From Alligator mississippiensis (lineage: Eukaryota; Chordata; Crocodylia; Alligatoridae), in the NCBI RefSeq assembly GCF_030867095.1, contig NC_081831.1, positions 46,189,319-46,253,318 on the forward strand: 64,000 nucleotides of DNA, in the 5' to 3' direction. A program made the position numbers and the translations under genes. Position 1 is the stretch's first letter. The number at the start of each line of letters is the position of its first letter. The notes beneath the pieces were generated by a model. That model had not been told where the DNA came from. It saw nothing but the letters and a program-made list of their open reading frames with translations, and did not search any database. Positions 12,171 through 24,110 of the stretch are shown in pieces.

Positions 12171-14140
12171 ATTGGTCAGACTGTTAGGTTACAAGTTATC
12201 TCATATTTGACCTCTGTCTGATATACTGTACAAGCTTAATGAGAAATTATAGCTGTAAATTTGTAGAACTTGCATGCAACTATGATTTGGCAGAGGGCAA
12301 CAATGCTTTGCACTTTTGAAAATGGTTGTACTGTTTAGGTTTAGGATTACTTTAATGTAGCTGTGCATTCTTGATGCACAAAGGTTTACTGCTGTTAGTT
12401 TGTCCAGATTAGGACAATTGTTCAGCAGGTTCTGAAGATAAGGCCTTGTGAATTTTCTGTTTACTGAGTGAAAAGTCATTTTCTTCTTTTAATTTCTCTC
12501 TAGCCATAAGTGACTCAGCTATAAAATTCAGTAACAAAAACATTTTTTGGCTAAGTGTTAAGATTAAGGAGCTTTCAGAAAGAAAGAATATTAATAATCA
12601 ATGTGTGTTAATCCCTTCCCTCCTGGTAAATTTGGTTAAAGCTTATAATTTATGTAGCAGCTTTTTCCATTCTCAAAAATAATTAAAGTGTGACTGCAAA
12701 GGAGCGGGAAATAAAACAACTAAATTTCCCTTTTTTCCCTTGAATTATAGATAATACTTAGCTCTTGCAATAAGAAGTTTGCTTGAATTTTAACAAAGGT
12801 TTTTCATTGGTTGGATGACTGAATTTAACAAGATTTTCCAAAACAAGTCCACTGGCTGTCACAATAACTTGTGCTAACTACTGAACTAGAAGGATGTAAA
12901 ACAACAAAAAATAATTTATATCACATTAATATATGAGCTATTCAAAGTATGTGAAGGCAAAGCTGTCTTAAACTGTTACCTTCTAAAAAGCAATGAAAAG
13001 TACTGATGGTGATACAATTTTTACCAAAGACTTAGGTAGAATTAGTATTACTATTACCCTAACAGGCAAACTTCCTGGTTTCCTGTAGGAGTTCAAGCAC
13101 CTATTTCTGAGTCTATAAAAAGTCACACACAAAAAAGTTCCAGTAAAAAATTCTGAGGTAATTAAAGTTGTATATATATTAGAAGAACAGTGAATTTACA
13201 GGGTTTTTTTTTCATTTTCTTGCTCCAGTTGGAATAGCTCAAAAAACAAACCAAACTATCTTATTAATTTCTCTAATTTATAAAAACTTTTAAAGGCCCC
13301 CAGGGGACACAAAGGACTTTTAAACTTTGGCATGTGCCTTTTTCACACATATAAGGCATCATTTTATTTTGATGTCCTTTGCTTGGTTGTCCTTTTTATT
13401 TTGCTGAAAATAACAAAATAAATAAAGTAAATACAATATGATAAATGGTATTGTACCTCATATTTTGAGGTTATAATTTTTTTCATTTTGCAGGACTAGA
13501 AACAAGTGATTGCAATAGTAGCAAGGAGTGACACTGATCCATTCAGAAGTTCCTATATTTGAAAAGGAGGTAAAAACCATCAGAGTCTCACTGACTGTTG
13601 TACAATAGCAGAAATTACTGTTTTCTTTAGTGTTGACAATATTTTCATAATGTTTGGCAGCTTTTTCTCCTTTATTTGGTAGGAGCCCTAACAACAGCAT
13701 AGTAACAAGGCCCTCTTACTCAGTAGTGGCTTAACATCAGCTTTTGAAGAATTTCTGTGATTATCTTTCTCAATGTTGGGCATCTTTTAGGCTGTTTTGC
13801 AGTCATTTACTAGTTATACTGCTGGGCTAAAGAAAGACTTCCAGTGTGTAAGGTAAAAAGCAAAGTGCTGATCCACTGTTATAATGCATGGCTGGGGTTC
13901 TGGCTTTAGATCTCTTATCACAGTACTTGCATGTGCTTGTCATAGAAAATATGATATATTTTGTCTAGGCAAGGATAATAATGATATAATATATAACAAA
14001 TATAGATGAGACTCTGGGCAAACAGAATGTGAATTTGTGTAGAAATTACATTTCTCCTGTGATGAGGCCCCTGAAAGTCCTTTGTACATTGCTGTAATAT
14101 AAACATTTATGGCTGCAGGGCACTTTTAAAATGGCTGATT
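12171..14140. other. AT-rich DNA, nothing recognised
   Basis: No coding region or element landmark was recognised. It is AT-rich, with short A/T runs and stops in all frames. Confidence 0.6.
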
Positions 14141-14585
14141 GTGCAAAAATGTAACCCTTACCTAATATAGTATCAGACGGGGGCACTCTAGGGCAGGATG
14201 CCTTAGGGAACCTATACACAGGTGCCCTGTGAGGGTTAATTTCAGGTGATTGAACCCACATCTCTTGCGGCTTTGTGAGGGTGAGCTGGTGTTTGATGGG
14301 TGAGCACTGGCCCAGTCCCACCCCCAGGTCTGTCACAGAGAGGGAACAGAAAACCCCCATCTCCTCCCTGCACAGCACAGCTAGGCAGTGGGAGAAGGGA
14401 CCCCACTACCATGTGTGACTCCCCAGCTACCCCTGCTGCAGTCTTGGGAGAAACTAGGCTGGGACTGCACTGCAGGGGGCTCTCTTCCTTCTCCTGACAG
14501 AGGATCTTTAAAATGGTAGCCTTGTGGCTGCTTGCACAGTGCTGGGGGGTGGGGGGTGGAGCAGCAAAATGGAGCAGCAGTGCTG
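14141..14585. other. Short GC-rich block, no gene
   Basis: A GC-rich block of about 440 bases lies within AT-rich DNA. TTTAAAATGG occurs at both margins in the same direction (about 14125 and 14507). It may be an old insertion, but no domain or terminal repeat could be fixed. Confidence 0.35.
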
Positions 14586-16130
14586 AATGTGATTAGCTAT
14601 GGAACTTCCAAGCTTTCTTGTTAATGATAGAAATGGTTCTGTGTTCAGTTGTCCAATATACCCATTCTAGAATGGCTTATGGTTGTTTACAATTAGCCAA
14701 GATTTTTCTCATTAGCAGTTTGAAGCCTACTGGTTTTGTGAAACTGCCACGGCAAGCAAAATGTAAATGATGTATGAAAAGAGAAATTTTTGCCAATCTA
14801 GTGCACATGGAATCTACATGATACTTTTGTTACAGGGCAGTAACTAATGAGCCATGCTATTTTAGTTTAATTCAGCTCAGATGGTGGCCCCCCAAAATCC
14901 TAACGAGTACAGAATGTTGAAAAGGAAAACAAACTTGTTGTAGGTTGTCTAGTGTTGCCAAAATAACCCTGTGTTCATCTCTTATCTCTTAGCTAGTATC
15001 ACTGTAGCATATGGCGGTGCAATAAAACTTGGTCTGCTTTGACTTTCCAGACTATGGTGATTTAAGGCTATGAAAGCAGCTATATAAAAATCTTAATGCC
15101 AGTTTTCAGTTTCAGAATTCTGAGGATCTGATACAGTTTTAAAATACTAGAATCTGCAAGTAGGTTCTCAATGCACATATCAGTTAGAGCATCAGTTCAA
15201 CAATACAAACTTTAGTTTGCTGAAACTCAATAATTAGCACATTCATATTCTGCAGTCCCTTCTAAGGCAGTGAGAGGTGTAGACATGTGCAAAGTGCCAA
15301 TCCAGTTCTGAGCAGCATCCTTCTTCTGGATAAATATTTAAGGATGATTAGTGCAAAGGTTCTTACTTTGTAATGCTATTGTCTTAGAAAAGGTGGTAGT
15401 TCTACACATTGGAGGAAATGTTAACATTTAATGATTGATAGACAGCATCCTTCATAATATTTTGACCTTGTGTATAGGTTTTGTTTAGAAATAAAGTCTT
15501 ATTCATTCATGATCAAAAGGAAATATTTCCTAAGTGACTCCAAGAATGAGATTCTGACCTACCATAATATTTTAAACAAAAAGGATTTTCCTAATTAGAG
15601 TACTCATCTGCTGGGAGAAAATGACCATTTTCTTGCCATTTAAAAGAACGTATACTTTTGTCCTTCGTGGGTGAAGACCACTGCATCCAGTGGGGAGAGA
15701 AGCAGGAAGAAGAGAGAAATGAAGTGGGAAAAAAAAGGGAAGGAGAAAAGAGAAAAGGAGAAAGAAGGAAAAGGAGAAAAAAGGGAAAGGGAAGAGAATG
15801 AAGGCGGGGTGAAGGCCATGTGAGTATGTAGGTGACATAGTCTGACCTTTGCTTTGAACAATCTGCTGCAGAAAGATTACATATTTATTATATGTAAAAG
15901 AACATATAATATTGCAATATTATATATGTGTTCATAAGTTATTTTGGCTTGATTAGATCTGGATTTCACACAGCTAGCACTGAGCAGGAGTAACCATGTG
16001 AAAGAAAATCCTGTATATGAGGTCTTACTGTTTGGGGCCAATGGGTAAAAGATGTGCTCACCCCTGAGCTCGGGTAGAAGAAGCATCTAGCATGCCAGCA
16101 GCAGGGAGCTGGACCCAAGCTACAGTGCCA
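14586..16130. other. AT-rich DNA with a purine tract
   Basis: No gene is recognised. A nearly pure A/G tract lies at about 15690-15800. A 28-base word (TACTGTTTGGGGCCAATGGG plus AAAGAT-like) at 16026-16054 is repeated at 17408-17436, at the edge of the endonuclease fragment of the minus-strand LINE. Confidence 0.5.
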
Positions 16131-16189
16131 GGAAGTAAGGGATTGGGAGGGCTGGAGGAGGGGGAAGAGGACCATGGGGGGGACCCCTG

Positions 16190-16500
16190 CTGACTCCACC
16201 CACTCCTCCAGCCCCCTGATCCCTTCCTCACCTGGCCCCACCCCCTACCTGCCCCCAAGCCCCCCATATCCCATCCCCACCTGGCCTGACCCCTCACCTA
16301 CCCCCAAATCCCTTCCCCACCCTTTCCCTTTCCTGCCCAGCCCCACTCCCCACCTGCCCCCAATTTCCCCTGATACCTTCTCCACCCAGCCCCACCCCTG
16401 GCTACACCCCAACCCCTCTAATCCCTTCCCTGGCCCCATCCCCCCAACCCCCAGTCCCTGCCCTCCTACCCCAGCATCCCCACATTTAACACCCCCCGGA
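16190..16500. repeat. C-rich imperfect minisatellite
   Basis: Irregular short units of the form CCCCA-CCTG-CCCC are repeated for about 300 bases. Proline-rich open frames here are products of composition, not genes. Confidence 0.75.
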
Positions 16501-16749
16501 CTTACTGCAGTTCTAGCTACCTGTCTGGGTCACTGGGGTCCTTCGCACACAGTGGGTGGGATGACAGCACCAGCATGGGCCCCACTGTCTCCACTGCCCT
16601 GTGCTGCCTGTGTGGGGGGCTCTGCCAGGAGGCCCCGGAGCCTCCACAGCCCCTGCTCCTGGAGTGAGTTGATGATAGAGACACTGGTAGGCTTCCAAAT
16701 TGCTTTAACACTGCAGATACTTCAATAAAACATGCCCAACTGATTGTTT

Positions 16750-16789
<40 letters not shown>

Positions 16790-16790
16790 G
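16750..16790. repeat. (CT)n(AT)n compound microsatellite
   Basis: A run of CT dinucleotides switches directly into a run of AT dinucleotides. Confidence 0.95.
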
Positions 16791-17474
16791 TGGTCTTTTG
16801 TTTTAATTGTGGAGGAATATGGATTTTGGGGTATTTTACAGAGTGACTTTGGGATTTTTTATCAGGGATTTTTCCATTTTTAAATAGGGAACACCAGAAT
16901 TCCTGCTAGGAAGGCCAGTGGCAGGACCTTGCCTGCTCACAGCTGGCATCTTGGACCCAGCTGTAGGTGACTGACCTTTTGGCCAATTGGGGCCAAGAGG
17001 ACATGCTTTGACACTTCAAAGCAGGCCACCACACCAGGCACATCTTCCAGGTGATAGCTGTCCAGATGGCCAGGCAGGAGTACACATGGCAGTAGTGCCG
17101 CACAAAGGCTAACCCTCCAGCCACAGCCCACAGGCAGCTGGCCCAGAGGGGCAGATGCCTGTACTGGCTGTGCAGTCCCCATGCAGGTCTGGCAGGTGTG
17201 CAGTAGGTCATAGCGAGGCAACAGCCCCCACTGCCAGACTGCTGCAGTGGGTAAAGGGTGCAGGCAGCTCTCATGGCTGCTTCAGCAGTCCAGCTGGCAC
17301 AAGGGGTACTGTCCCCAGGTACCAATTGGCTGGGCCTCAGAAACCCCTGTCTCTTTTTATCCTTCAAGTGTCATGGGCTCTAAGGCCCACCTGGCTAACT
17401 AATAGCCCCTACTGTTTGGGGCCAATGGGTGAAAGATACAACAGAACTCTCCCCAGAGGGATGGGTTGGTTGGG

Positions 17475-18062
17475 TCAGTGGCCAGGCACCTCTCCATCTC
17501 TAACACTTCCCGCTTGAGCTGCTCCTGGACCACCTCCCTCTTCCGGGTGTGCCCCCCGAGTATAGCCATGGCAAAAAAGCCAAATGTGCACCATCTCCAC
17601 ATTCCACCATCTCTGAGCCAAGGTAAAAGCTGCCCGTTGCTCCCACCAGGCCAGCCAGAACTCCCAGAAAGCCTCCCTGAAGCCCACATCCTCCAGAAGT
17701 CTGGCATTAAAATGCCAGTAGGCTGACCCCGGATGCCCAGACCCTAGTGTGGCCTGGGCCCAGACAAGATGGTGATCACTGAAAGGGGTCATCCGGATGC
17801 CAGAGAATTGGGCCCAGGCAAAATGTGGCAAAGAGATATAAACCTGGACAAACTGGGAGTGGCATGCCTGCTCCTCCCCCACCCTCACATAAGTGAAGGC
17901 AGGGCGTTCCCCTGCCAGTGCCCTCGCAGTGGCAAGAACACTGTCAAAATCTCCCCGGCAGTCCAAGGCTAGCTGTACCTTGCTGGCGGACTGGCAGGTG
18001 TAATCACGGTCAAGAAACTCAAGTAGCTCATCCTTGGGGACTGCTGGGACTGAGGTTCTCAT
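17475..18062 (-). pseudogene. LINE ORF2 endonuclease fragment (C-terminal)
   Basis: A 195-residue open frame ending an apurinic/apyrimidinic-type endonuclease, the enzyme that nicks the target DNA. The catalytic SDHH box lies near residue 95, followed by a YWHFNARLLEDVGF-type segment and a Trp/Phe-rich FWEFWLAWWEQR stretch, as in Tx1-like ORF2 proteins. Just beyond, in another frame (about 17480-17560), comes an EQLKREVLEMERCLA coiled segment, which normally links endonuclease to reverse transcriptase. The N-terminal half of the nuclease is not found upstream. Confidence 0.55.
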
Positions 18063-18604
18063 GCATCCTCCTCCTGGTCCTGAAGCTGAGAAGGCTCTTC
18101 CAGCACCATCTGAACCCCGCTGTCCACTAAGATCCCAGACTCTGGCTGGGATTGGGAGAGCTCTGTAGACCCCTGGGACAGGGGTGGGGGTAAGGGTGGG
18201 GTTGGGGCTCCTTCACAAAATGGTGGGGTAGATCTGGAGCCCTGGGGGGTCTGTGCAGGGTCCCCAGTGAGAGCAGCTCATTGATTAGGGGACCCTACCA
18301 TGACCCGCTCTGGTGCAGGACTATGATGCAGGCTGCAGGTGAGGTTTTTCTGGGACGGGGAGGGAAGAGACCCACCAGGCATCGGGGTGGCTCTGGCATC
18401 TGCCTCAGGGTCCTGGGAGGGGGACCTTCTCCCTTAGAACTCACTGTGGTGAGCCCCAGGGCCTCTGTATCCCCTAGATCAGAGGGAGATGGCTCTGTCA
18501 CCAGGCCTCCCTTTGGGGAGGCCTCAGCCTCGGCGTCCCTGGTTTCAGTGGGTAGGCCTTGGTCAGCAGAATGAAGGGCTTCCCCCATGGGCTCCGGTTT
18601 GGGA

Positions 18605-19543
18605 CTATCTGGCAGCCCTGAAACCTCCTCCATGGGGATCACCCATTTGATCTTTCCTGGGGGGTGGGGTACCAAGCACAGCTGAGGAGGCCCCTGGAGG
18701 CTGAGCCGCTCCTTCCCCCCATTTGGTGGTGTTGGGACGGGGAGAGGAGTCCTTCATGTCAGAGGGCTCCAGGTGTGCCCAGGCCTCCCTCTTGTCTTTA
18801 CGCCCTGAGGGGACCTGTACCCACTCAGCCATGGGGTGGTCCTCAGGTGGACAGGCTCCAGAAAGAGAAGGTGAGGGTTGGGATGACATGTGGGTATGAC
18901 TAGGGGCAGGGGGGCCCTGCTCCTTCTCTTCCCTCAGCTGCTGGTGCCCTCCCTGGGACTCCACTAGACTTGTTTGGGGGGCAGGGTCTCTTGAGCTCAC
19001 GGGTGGTCTCATAGATGTGGCTGTGGTGCCAGGGGGACTTGAGGGGGGTGGGGCACTGGTGGTAGGGGCACCCCTTTTTCCAGTGGGACCTGCAGATGCC
19101 CTCCACATCTGGCCCATGGGGCACTCATGATGTGAGTGCCCTGGGGCATGGCACCGGAAGCACTGCAGTTCCCCCAGTGTATGGAAAATTCTCACCAGGG
19201 CCCCCTGATAAGGAATTACTATACACCCCTCAGCCTCCAGCCATGCTCTGTTGCCAGCTAGATCATTACCTGGTGATGGAAAGACCACAGGGGATGGAGG
19301 CCAGGGTCTGGGCACCCCAGTGAGAGGGCCTCCACCGTGGAGATAACTCTCCCCAAGGTTTGGAGATGAGGGAGCATGGCCCAACTGGGGATATAGGGAG
19401 AGATGGAGCCAAGGACCATCCTGGTCCCCAGCTTTTCTAGAGGCTTGAGGGGGACGTACTCGCCCTCCACCATGAGCCCCCTCTCCACCACCTTTTGTGT
19501 AGTGCAGTGGCTTCCAAGGCAGGGAAAAAGACGCCCTTGCCAT
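18605..19543 (-). pseudogene. LINE ORF1-like zinc-knuckle protein
   Basis: A 312-residue open frame that would bind element RNA. A CCHC knuckle of the form C-x2-C-x4-H-x4-C is visible at about residues 128-141 (CFRCHAPGHSHHEC). It is preceded by a hydrophobic VRIFHTLGELQ stretch, typical of gag-like ORF1 proteins in the Tx1/L1 and I/Jockey groups. The C-terminal half is rich in Pro, Ser and Gly and looks disordered. It overlaps another Pro-rich frame at its 3' end, so the natural C-terminus is uncertain. The start is the first Met of the frame and may not be the original one. Confidence 0.5.
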
Positions 19544-20727
19544 GAAAATGGGAGGCTGCCATGACCTTGGGGACTCCCACTACTTGAGCCAGGGTCTGCA
19601 CCCAGGTATCAAAGTGTAGGTTCTCCCCTGGGCAGTTGGCACTTCACCCCATGCCTGCAGGTGAAAGCCAGAAAGGGGTCCCCACTGCCCAAGCTGGAAG
19701 GGCCAGCAGTGGAGTGTCCAGGCCCCCAGCTTTGGGTCTCCCCACAGTTTCCTGTGCATAGCTGCAGTTGCCCCTCTGGAGGGCAATGTTGGTGGGGCCT
19801 GAGCTAGGGCCAGGGACAGGCTGAGTGGGTGTGCTGACTGGTGTAGTGCACCTGGTCCCCTCAGGTGCTGGTGGTCTAAGCTTTGGGGCAGGGCACTTGC
19901 CCTTCCCACCCCCAGCTGTGGAGGAGGCTGAAGAGGAGCCCTTCCCACTGCCTTTGGTCCTCAATGATGAGAGAGGGGGCTTGGGAACCCCTCAGGGGGG
20001 CCTGTCCAGGGGTGACCCCCAGCCCTGTTGGCTCCCTACTGGAGTCCCACTTGCCCATGCAGTGGAGCTTGCAGGCTTCTCCACCCCTGGAGGTGGTTGG
20101 TTGGTCTCTGCCTCCAGGGTGGAGGTTGCAGGGGCATGCATCTCTTCGGGGGTTTGTCTGGGGTCCACCCCATAGTGGGGGCTGCAGGAAGCTCTTTGGG
20201 GCATCTGCCCCCACAGAATTTTCCTGCCCTGCCATTGTTTCACATAAGGGAAGGGAGGACAATGAAGGAAAACAAAATATCCCGCTGGACTGGTGAATCC
20301 TGGGTTGTGGGGCAGAAAGGGGATAGGGAGGAAGGGGGCTGGAGCTCACTGAGTCACAGCCCTGTTGGAGAAAAAGAACTGGGAGGCCTATGTTTTGAGA
20401 ACTGTGTGCCGGGGGAGTGGGAACACACACACACTGGGGAACTTGAGCTGGCTTACTCAGCCACACAACAAACACCAGGTCAGGGGGAGTGGACCACAGG
20501 ACTTACTACACAAGGGTAAAAAACACACAGGGAAGGCTGCTGCGGGAGGTGTAAAAGAAGTCTGGAGCAGTGGAGGGGCTTTGTTTGTGCAAAATCTGTC
20601 CAGAAACCCCTCAGGCCTCCAGCCAGTCACTTAACAGCAGAGCAGTTGGCAAGAAGACAAGTCAGGATCAGATGCAGTGAGGTAGCTGTGGGGGAGGGTA
20701 GGAGCAGTCAGTCAATTAGGAAGTGAT

Positions 20728-22795
20728 TCATAGATTCATAGATGTTAGGGTCGGAAGGGACCTCAATAGATCATCGAGTCCGACCCCCTGCATAAGCAGG
20801 AAAGAGTGCTGGGTCTAGATGACCCCAGCTAGATGCTCATCTAACCTCCTCTTGAAGACCCCCAGGGTAGGGGAGAGCACCACTTCCCTTGGGAGCCCAT
20901 TCCAGACCCTGGCCACTCTAACTGTGAAGAAGTTCTTCCTAATGTCCAGTCTAAATCTGCTGTCTGCTAGCTTGTGGCCATTATTTCTTGTAACCCCCGG
21001 GGGCGCCTTGGTGAATAAATACTCACCAATTCCCTTCTGTGCCCCCGTGATTAACTTATAGGCAGCCACAAGGTCGCCTCTCAACCTTCTCTTGCGGAGG
21101 CTGAAAAGATCCAGGTTCTCTAGTCTCTGCTCGTAGGGCTTGGTCTGCAGGCCCTTAACCATACGAGTGACTCTTCTCTGGACCCTCTCCAGGTTATCCG
21201 CATCCCTCTTGAAGTGCGGTGCCCAGAATTACACGCAGTACTCCAACTGCGGTCTGACCAGCGCCCGATAGAGGGGAAGTATCACCTCCTTGGACCTATT
21301 CGTCATGCATTTGCTGATGCACGATAAAGTGCCATTGGCTTTTTTGATGGCTTCGTCACACTGCTGACTCATGTTCATCTTGGAGTCCACTAGGACTCCA
21401 AGATCCCTTTCCACTTCCGTGCTACCCAGCAGGTCATTCCCTAGGCTGTAGGTGTGCTGGACATTTTTTCTCCCTAGGTGCAGCACTTTGCATTTCTCCT
21501 TGTTGAACTGCATTCTGTTGTTTTCTGCCCACTTGTCCAACCTGTCCAGATCTGCTTGATGCTGTTCCCTGCCCTCCGGCGTGTCCACTTCTCCCCATAG
21601 CTTTGTGTCATCTGCAAACTTGGACAGAGTACATTTCACTCCCTCGTCCAAGTCACTGATGAAGACATTAAAGAGTATCGGTCCAAGGACCAAGCCCTGC
21701 GGGACCCCACTGCCCACACCCTTCCAGGTCGAAACCGACCCATCCACCACAACTCTCTGGGTGTGACCCTCCAGCCAATTTGCCACCCACCGGACTGTGT
21801 AGTCATCCACGTCACAGCCTCTTAAGTTGTTCACCAGTATGGGGTGGGATACTGTATCGAAGGCCTTCCTGAAGTCTAAGTATACGACATCCACCCCTCC
21901 TCCTGCATCCAGGCATTTCGTAACCTGGTCATAAAAAGAAACTAGATTGGTCAGGCACGATCTGCCTGCCATGAGCCCGTGCTGATTTCCCCTCAGCATA
22001 ATTTGTCCTGCCGGGCTCTCACAAATGTGAGCCTTGATAATTTTTTCAAAGACTTTGCCAAGGATGGAGGTGAGACTGACAGGTCTATAGTTGCCTGGGT
22101 CCTCCTTCCTCCCCTTTTTGAGAATGGGGACCACATTGGCCCTTTTCCAGTCCTCCGGGACTTGGCCCGTGCGCCACGAGCTTTCAAATATTCCCGCCAG
22201 TGGCTCTGCAATGATGTCGGCCAGTGCCTTCAGCACCCTTGGATGGAGCTCATCCGGGCCTGCTGACTTAAAGGCATCCAGTTCTTCCAAATGACTCTGT
22301 ACCATTTCAGGGTCTACGCATGGAAGTCTGGCGCCTTGCTGCTGCCTCTCTATAACCCCAGTGAGAGACTTGTCGTGCCCCTCACTTAGGAACACTGAGG
22401 CAAAGAACTCATTGAGGAGTTTAGCCTTGTCCCCCTTGTCCGTCACCAATTGTTTCTGCCTATTTAGCAGGGGTCCTATTCCTCCCTGGGCCTTCCTTTT
22501 ACTCCCTATATATCTAAAAAACAATTTCTTGTTGTTGTTTACTTGGGTTGCCATCCTCAGCTCCATGGTAGCTTTGGCCCATCTAACTGCCTCCCTACAA
22601 GCACGAGCAGAGGAGGTATATTCATCTTTGGTGATCTCTCCCTGTTTCCACTTTTTATGTGGTCCCCTTTTGTCCCTTAGGCTGCTCTGGATTTCTCTGG
22701 TCAGCCAGGGAAGCCTCCTGGCCCCTTTCCCTCTTTTGCCTCGCTCGGGGATCATCTTGCTTTGTACCCGAAGGATCGTTTCCTTAAGGCACAGT
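20728..22795 (-). mobile_element. CR1 LINE, copy 2 (5'-truncated, nearly open)
   Basis: A CR1 ORF2 fragment read on the minus strand from about 22795 to the 3' tail at 20728 (ATCTATGAATC repeats). A 508-residue open stretch (22755-21229) carries EDWKRANVVPI, VVYLDFRKAFD, GSGVPQGLVLGP and the catalytic FADDTKLW. It ends at one in-frame TAA (21229-21231) where CAA is expected after LEYCV, and the same frame then stays open to the natural end (21162-20815, ending HLAGVI). By eye this single nonsense change is the only break in the retained part, so it is among the youngest CR1 copies here. It belongs to the same subfamily as copy 3. Confidence 0.95.
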
Positions 22796-23295
22796 GATCC
22801 AGTGCAGGTGTGGTGTCAGGTGGTGCAGCAGGGAATCTTCCTCTCTCCTGAGAGGGGGCAGCATCAGAAACAGCGGCAGCAGCAGCAGTAGTAGTAGTAG
22901 TGATGGTAGGAGCCGTCCAGTTCAGCCACTCAGGGTGTGCTTCTGGTGAAAGTGGCAGTGAAGGTCGGGGTGGCTTGCCATGGCAGCTGGGGCAGGCAAG
23001 GTTCCTTTAGGCTCTGGCAGTGATGGTGGGAGAGGGGCCCACAGGCAGCGCAGGCTCCCTCCCCAGGCTGCCCCCGACTGTGGCTTTGCAGTGGGCTGGG
23101 CAGCAGACTGGAATGGGGTGTGGTTCTGGGGTGTGGTGCGGTGCAGTGGGCCCCTCCCTGAGCTGGGTAACAGCATGCAGCAGAGGATCGCCCCCCCTGG
23201 GGTGGGGCAGCAAACAGCAGAAGCAGCAGCTGCCCAAGGGAGGAAGGGGTGCAGCCAACTTACTCCAAAATCTTTGAGACCAAGTCAGCAACTAA
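22796..23295. other. GC-rich DNA with CAG/TAG triplet run
   Basis: There is no recognised gene. A short run of CAG then TAG triplets lies at about 22873-22902. GC-rich sequence and TGGGGC-like words resemble the DNA on the other side of CR1 copy 2, so this may be the displaced 5' part of the minus-strand LINE. Confidence 0.4.
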
Positions 23296-23299
23296 GGGG

Positions 23300-24110
23300 T
23301 GGAAGAACTAATACCTGACATCACTCTGGAAGATAAATCTCTTGGTGTGATCAACAGCTCTTGCTACTTGGGTTCTAGAATCAACAGGAATCTTGACCTT
23401 TAGATTGAACTGATTAACAGAATTAGAAAAAAGCAGCTAAGAATTTTGAGCTATTACAGAAACATGTATGGAATATCAGCAAACTATCAGCTAAGGTGAA
23501 GATAGAAATCTATGCGGTGTGAGCTTTTATCCCTGCTTTATGGTTCAGAAATATGGTCTATATATGCTAGGCATATCAAGAGACTGAACAGCTTCCACAT
23601 GAGATGTCTTTGTAAGATCCTGATAATAAACTAGGATGATAGAATTTCAAATACAGAGGTACTGGAGCATGCAGGACTGACACACTATCAAGAAGAAAGT
23701 TTATGATGGATCAGCCACATCCAGAGAACTGGAGAAGCGACCAAGAAAGTTTTGTATAGTGAGATTCAAGATCGCTCTAGAAAGTGAGATCATGCTCTAT
23801 GGTGGTACCATAATGTGTGCAAAAGTGATATGAAGTCATTCAACAGCAATGTAGAAAGCTGGGAAGAGTGTGCAGAATTCTGTTCTATCTGGAGGGAACA
23901 TCTGGCACTGGGTGCAGTTCAACATGAAGTGGCTTTGATTCAGAGATGGAACCAAAGTGAGAAAAAGAAGAAAGCACCATGCTTTAAATTTGGACTCCAG
24001 CTTAGACAACATATGGATATGTGAAACTTGTAATGAATTGTGTTGCTCTTGAATTGGGCTTGCCAGCCACAAAGAGATTCATCAGGCATCTGACTAGACC
24101 TCTTACGTGT
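23300..24110 (+). mobile_element. LINE fragment: RT C-terminus plus zinc finger
   Basis: A decayed C-terminal part of a non-LTR reverse transcriptase. Conserved words appear in the right order: YLGSRI (about 23367), LLYGSEIW (about 23535), LNSFHMRCLCKIL (about 23590), NTEVLEHAGL (about 23650), WWISHIQRTGE (about 23708) and WEECAEF...WREHLALG (about 23860-23915). A C-x3-C/C...IGLASHKEIH stretch follows at about 24025-24090, resembling the terminal zinc finger of I/Nimb- or RTE-like LINEs. Stops and frame changes are scattered through it. It is clearly not CR1. The exact clade is uncertain. Confidence 0.65.

Larger units (their letters stand above)
16880..20720 (-). mobile_element. Decayed LINE, probably Tx1/L1-like
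   Basis: On the minus strand, an ORF1-like protein with a CCHC zinc knuckle (18605-19543) is followed downstream by the C-terminal part of an apurinic-type endonuclease (17475-18062). That is the order of a two-ORF LINE. Proline/serine-rich sequence upstream (19580-20475) probably belongs to the ORF1 N-terminus or leader. The endonuclease N-terminus and all recognisable reverse transcriptase are absent, so it carries internal and 3' deletions. The 3' part (16906-17400) has open frames rich in Cys/Trp that I cannot place. CR1 copy 2 sits directly at its 5' side, and GC-rich DNA beyond that copy may be more of the same element. Confidence 0.55.

Noticed and set aside
16174-16728. 184-residue proline-rich open frame
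   Set aside because: It is produced by the C-rich minisatellite; the translation is low-complexity and the opposite strand is open too.
19825-20519. Several overlapping plus-strand open frames over 100 residues
   Set aside because: They lie opposite the minus-strand LINE ORF1 region, are GC-driven and have no recognisable domain.
23815-24024. 69-residue open frame as an independent gene
   Set aside because: It lies within the LINE relic and carries its WEECAEF...WREHL words.
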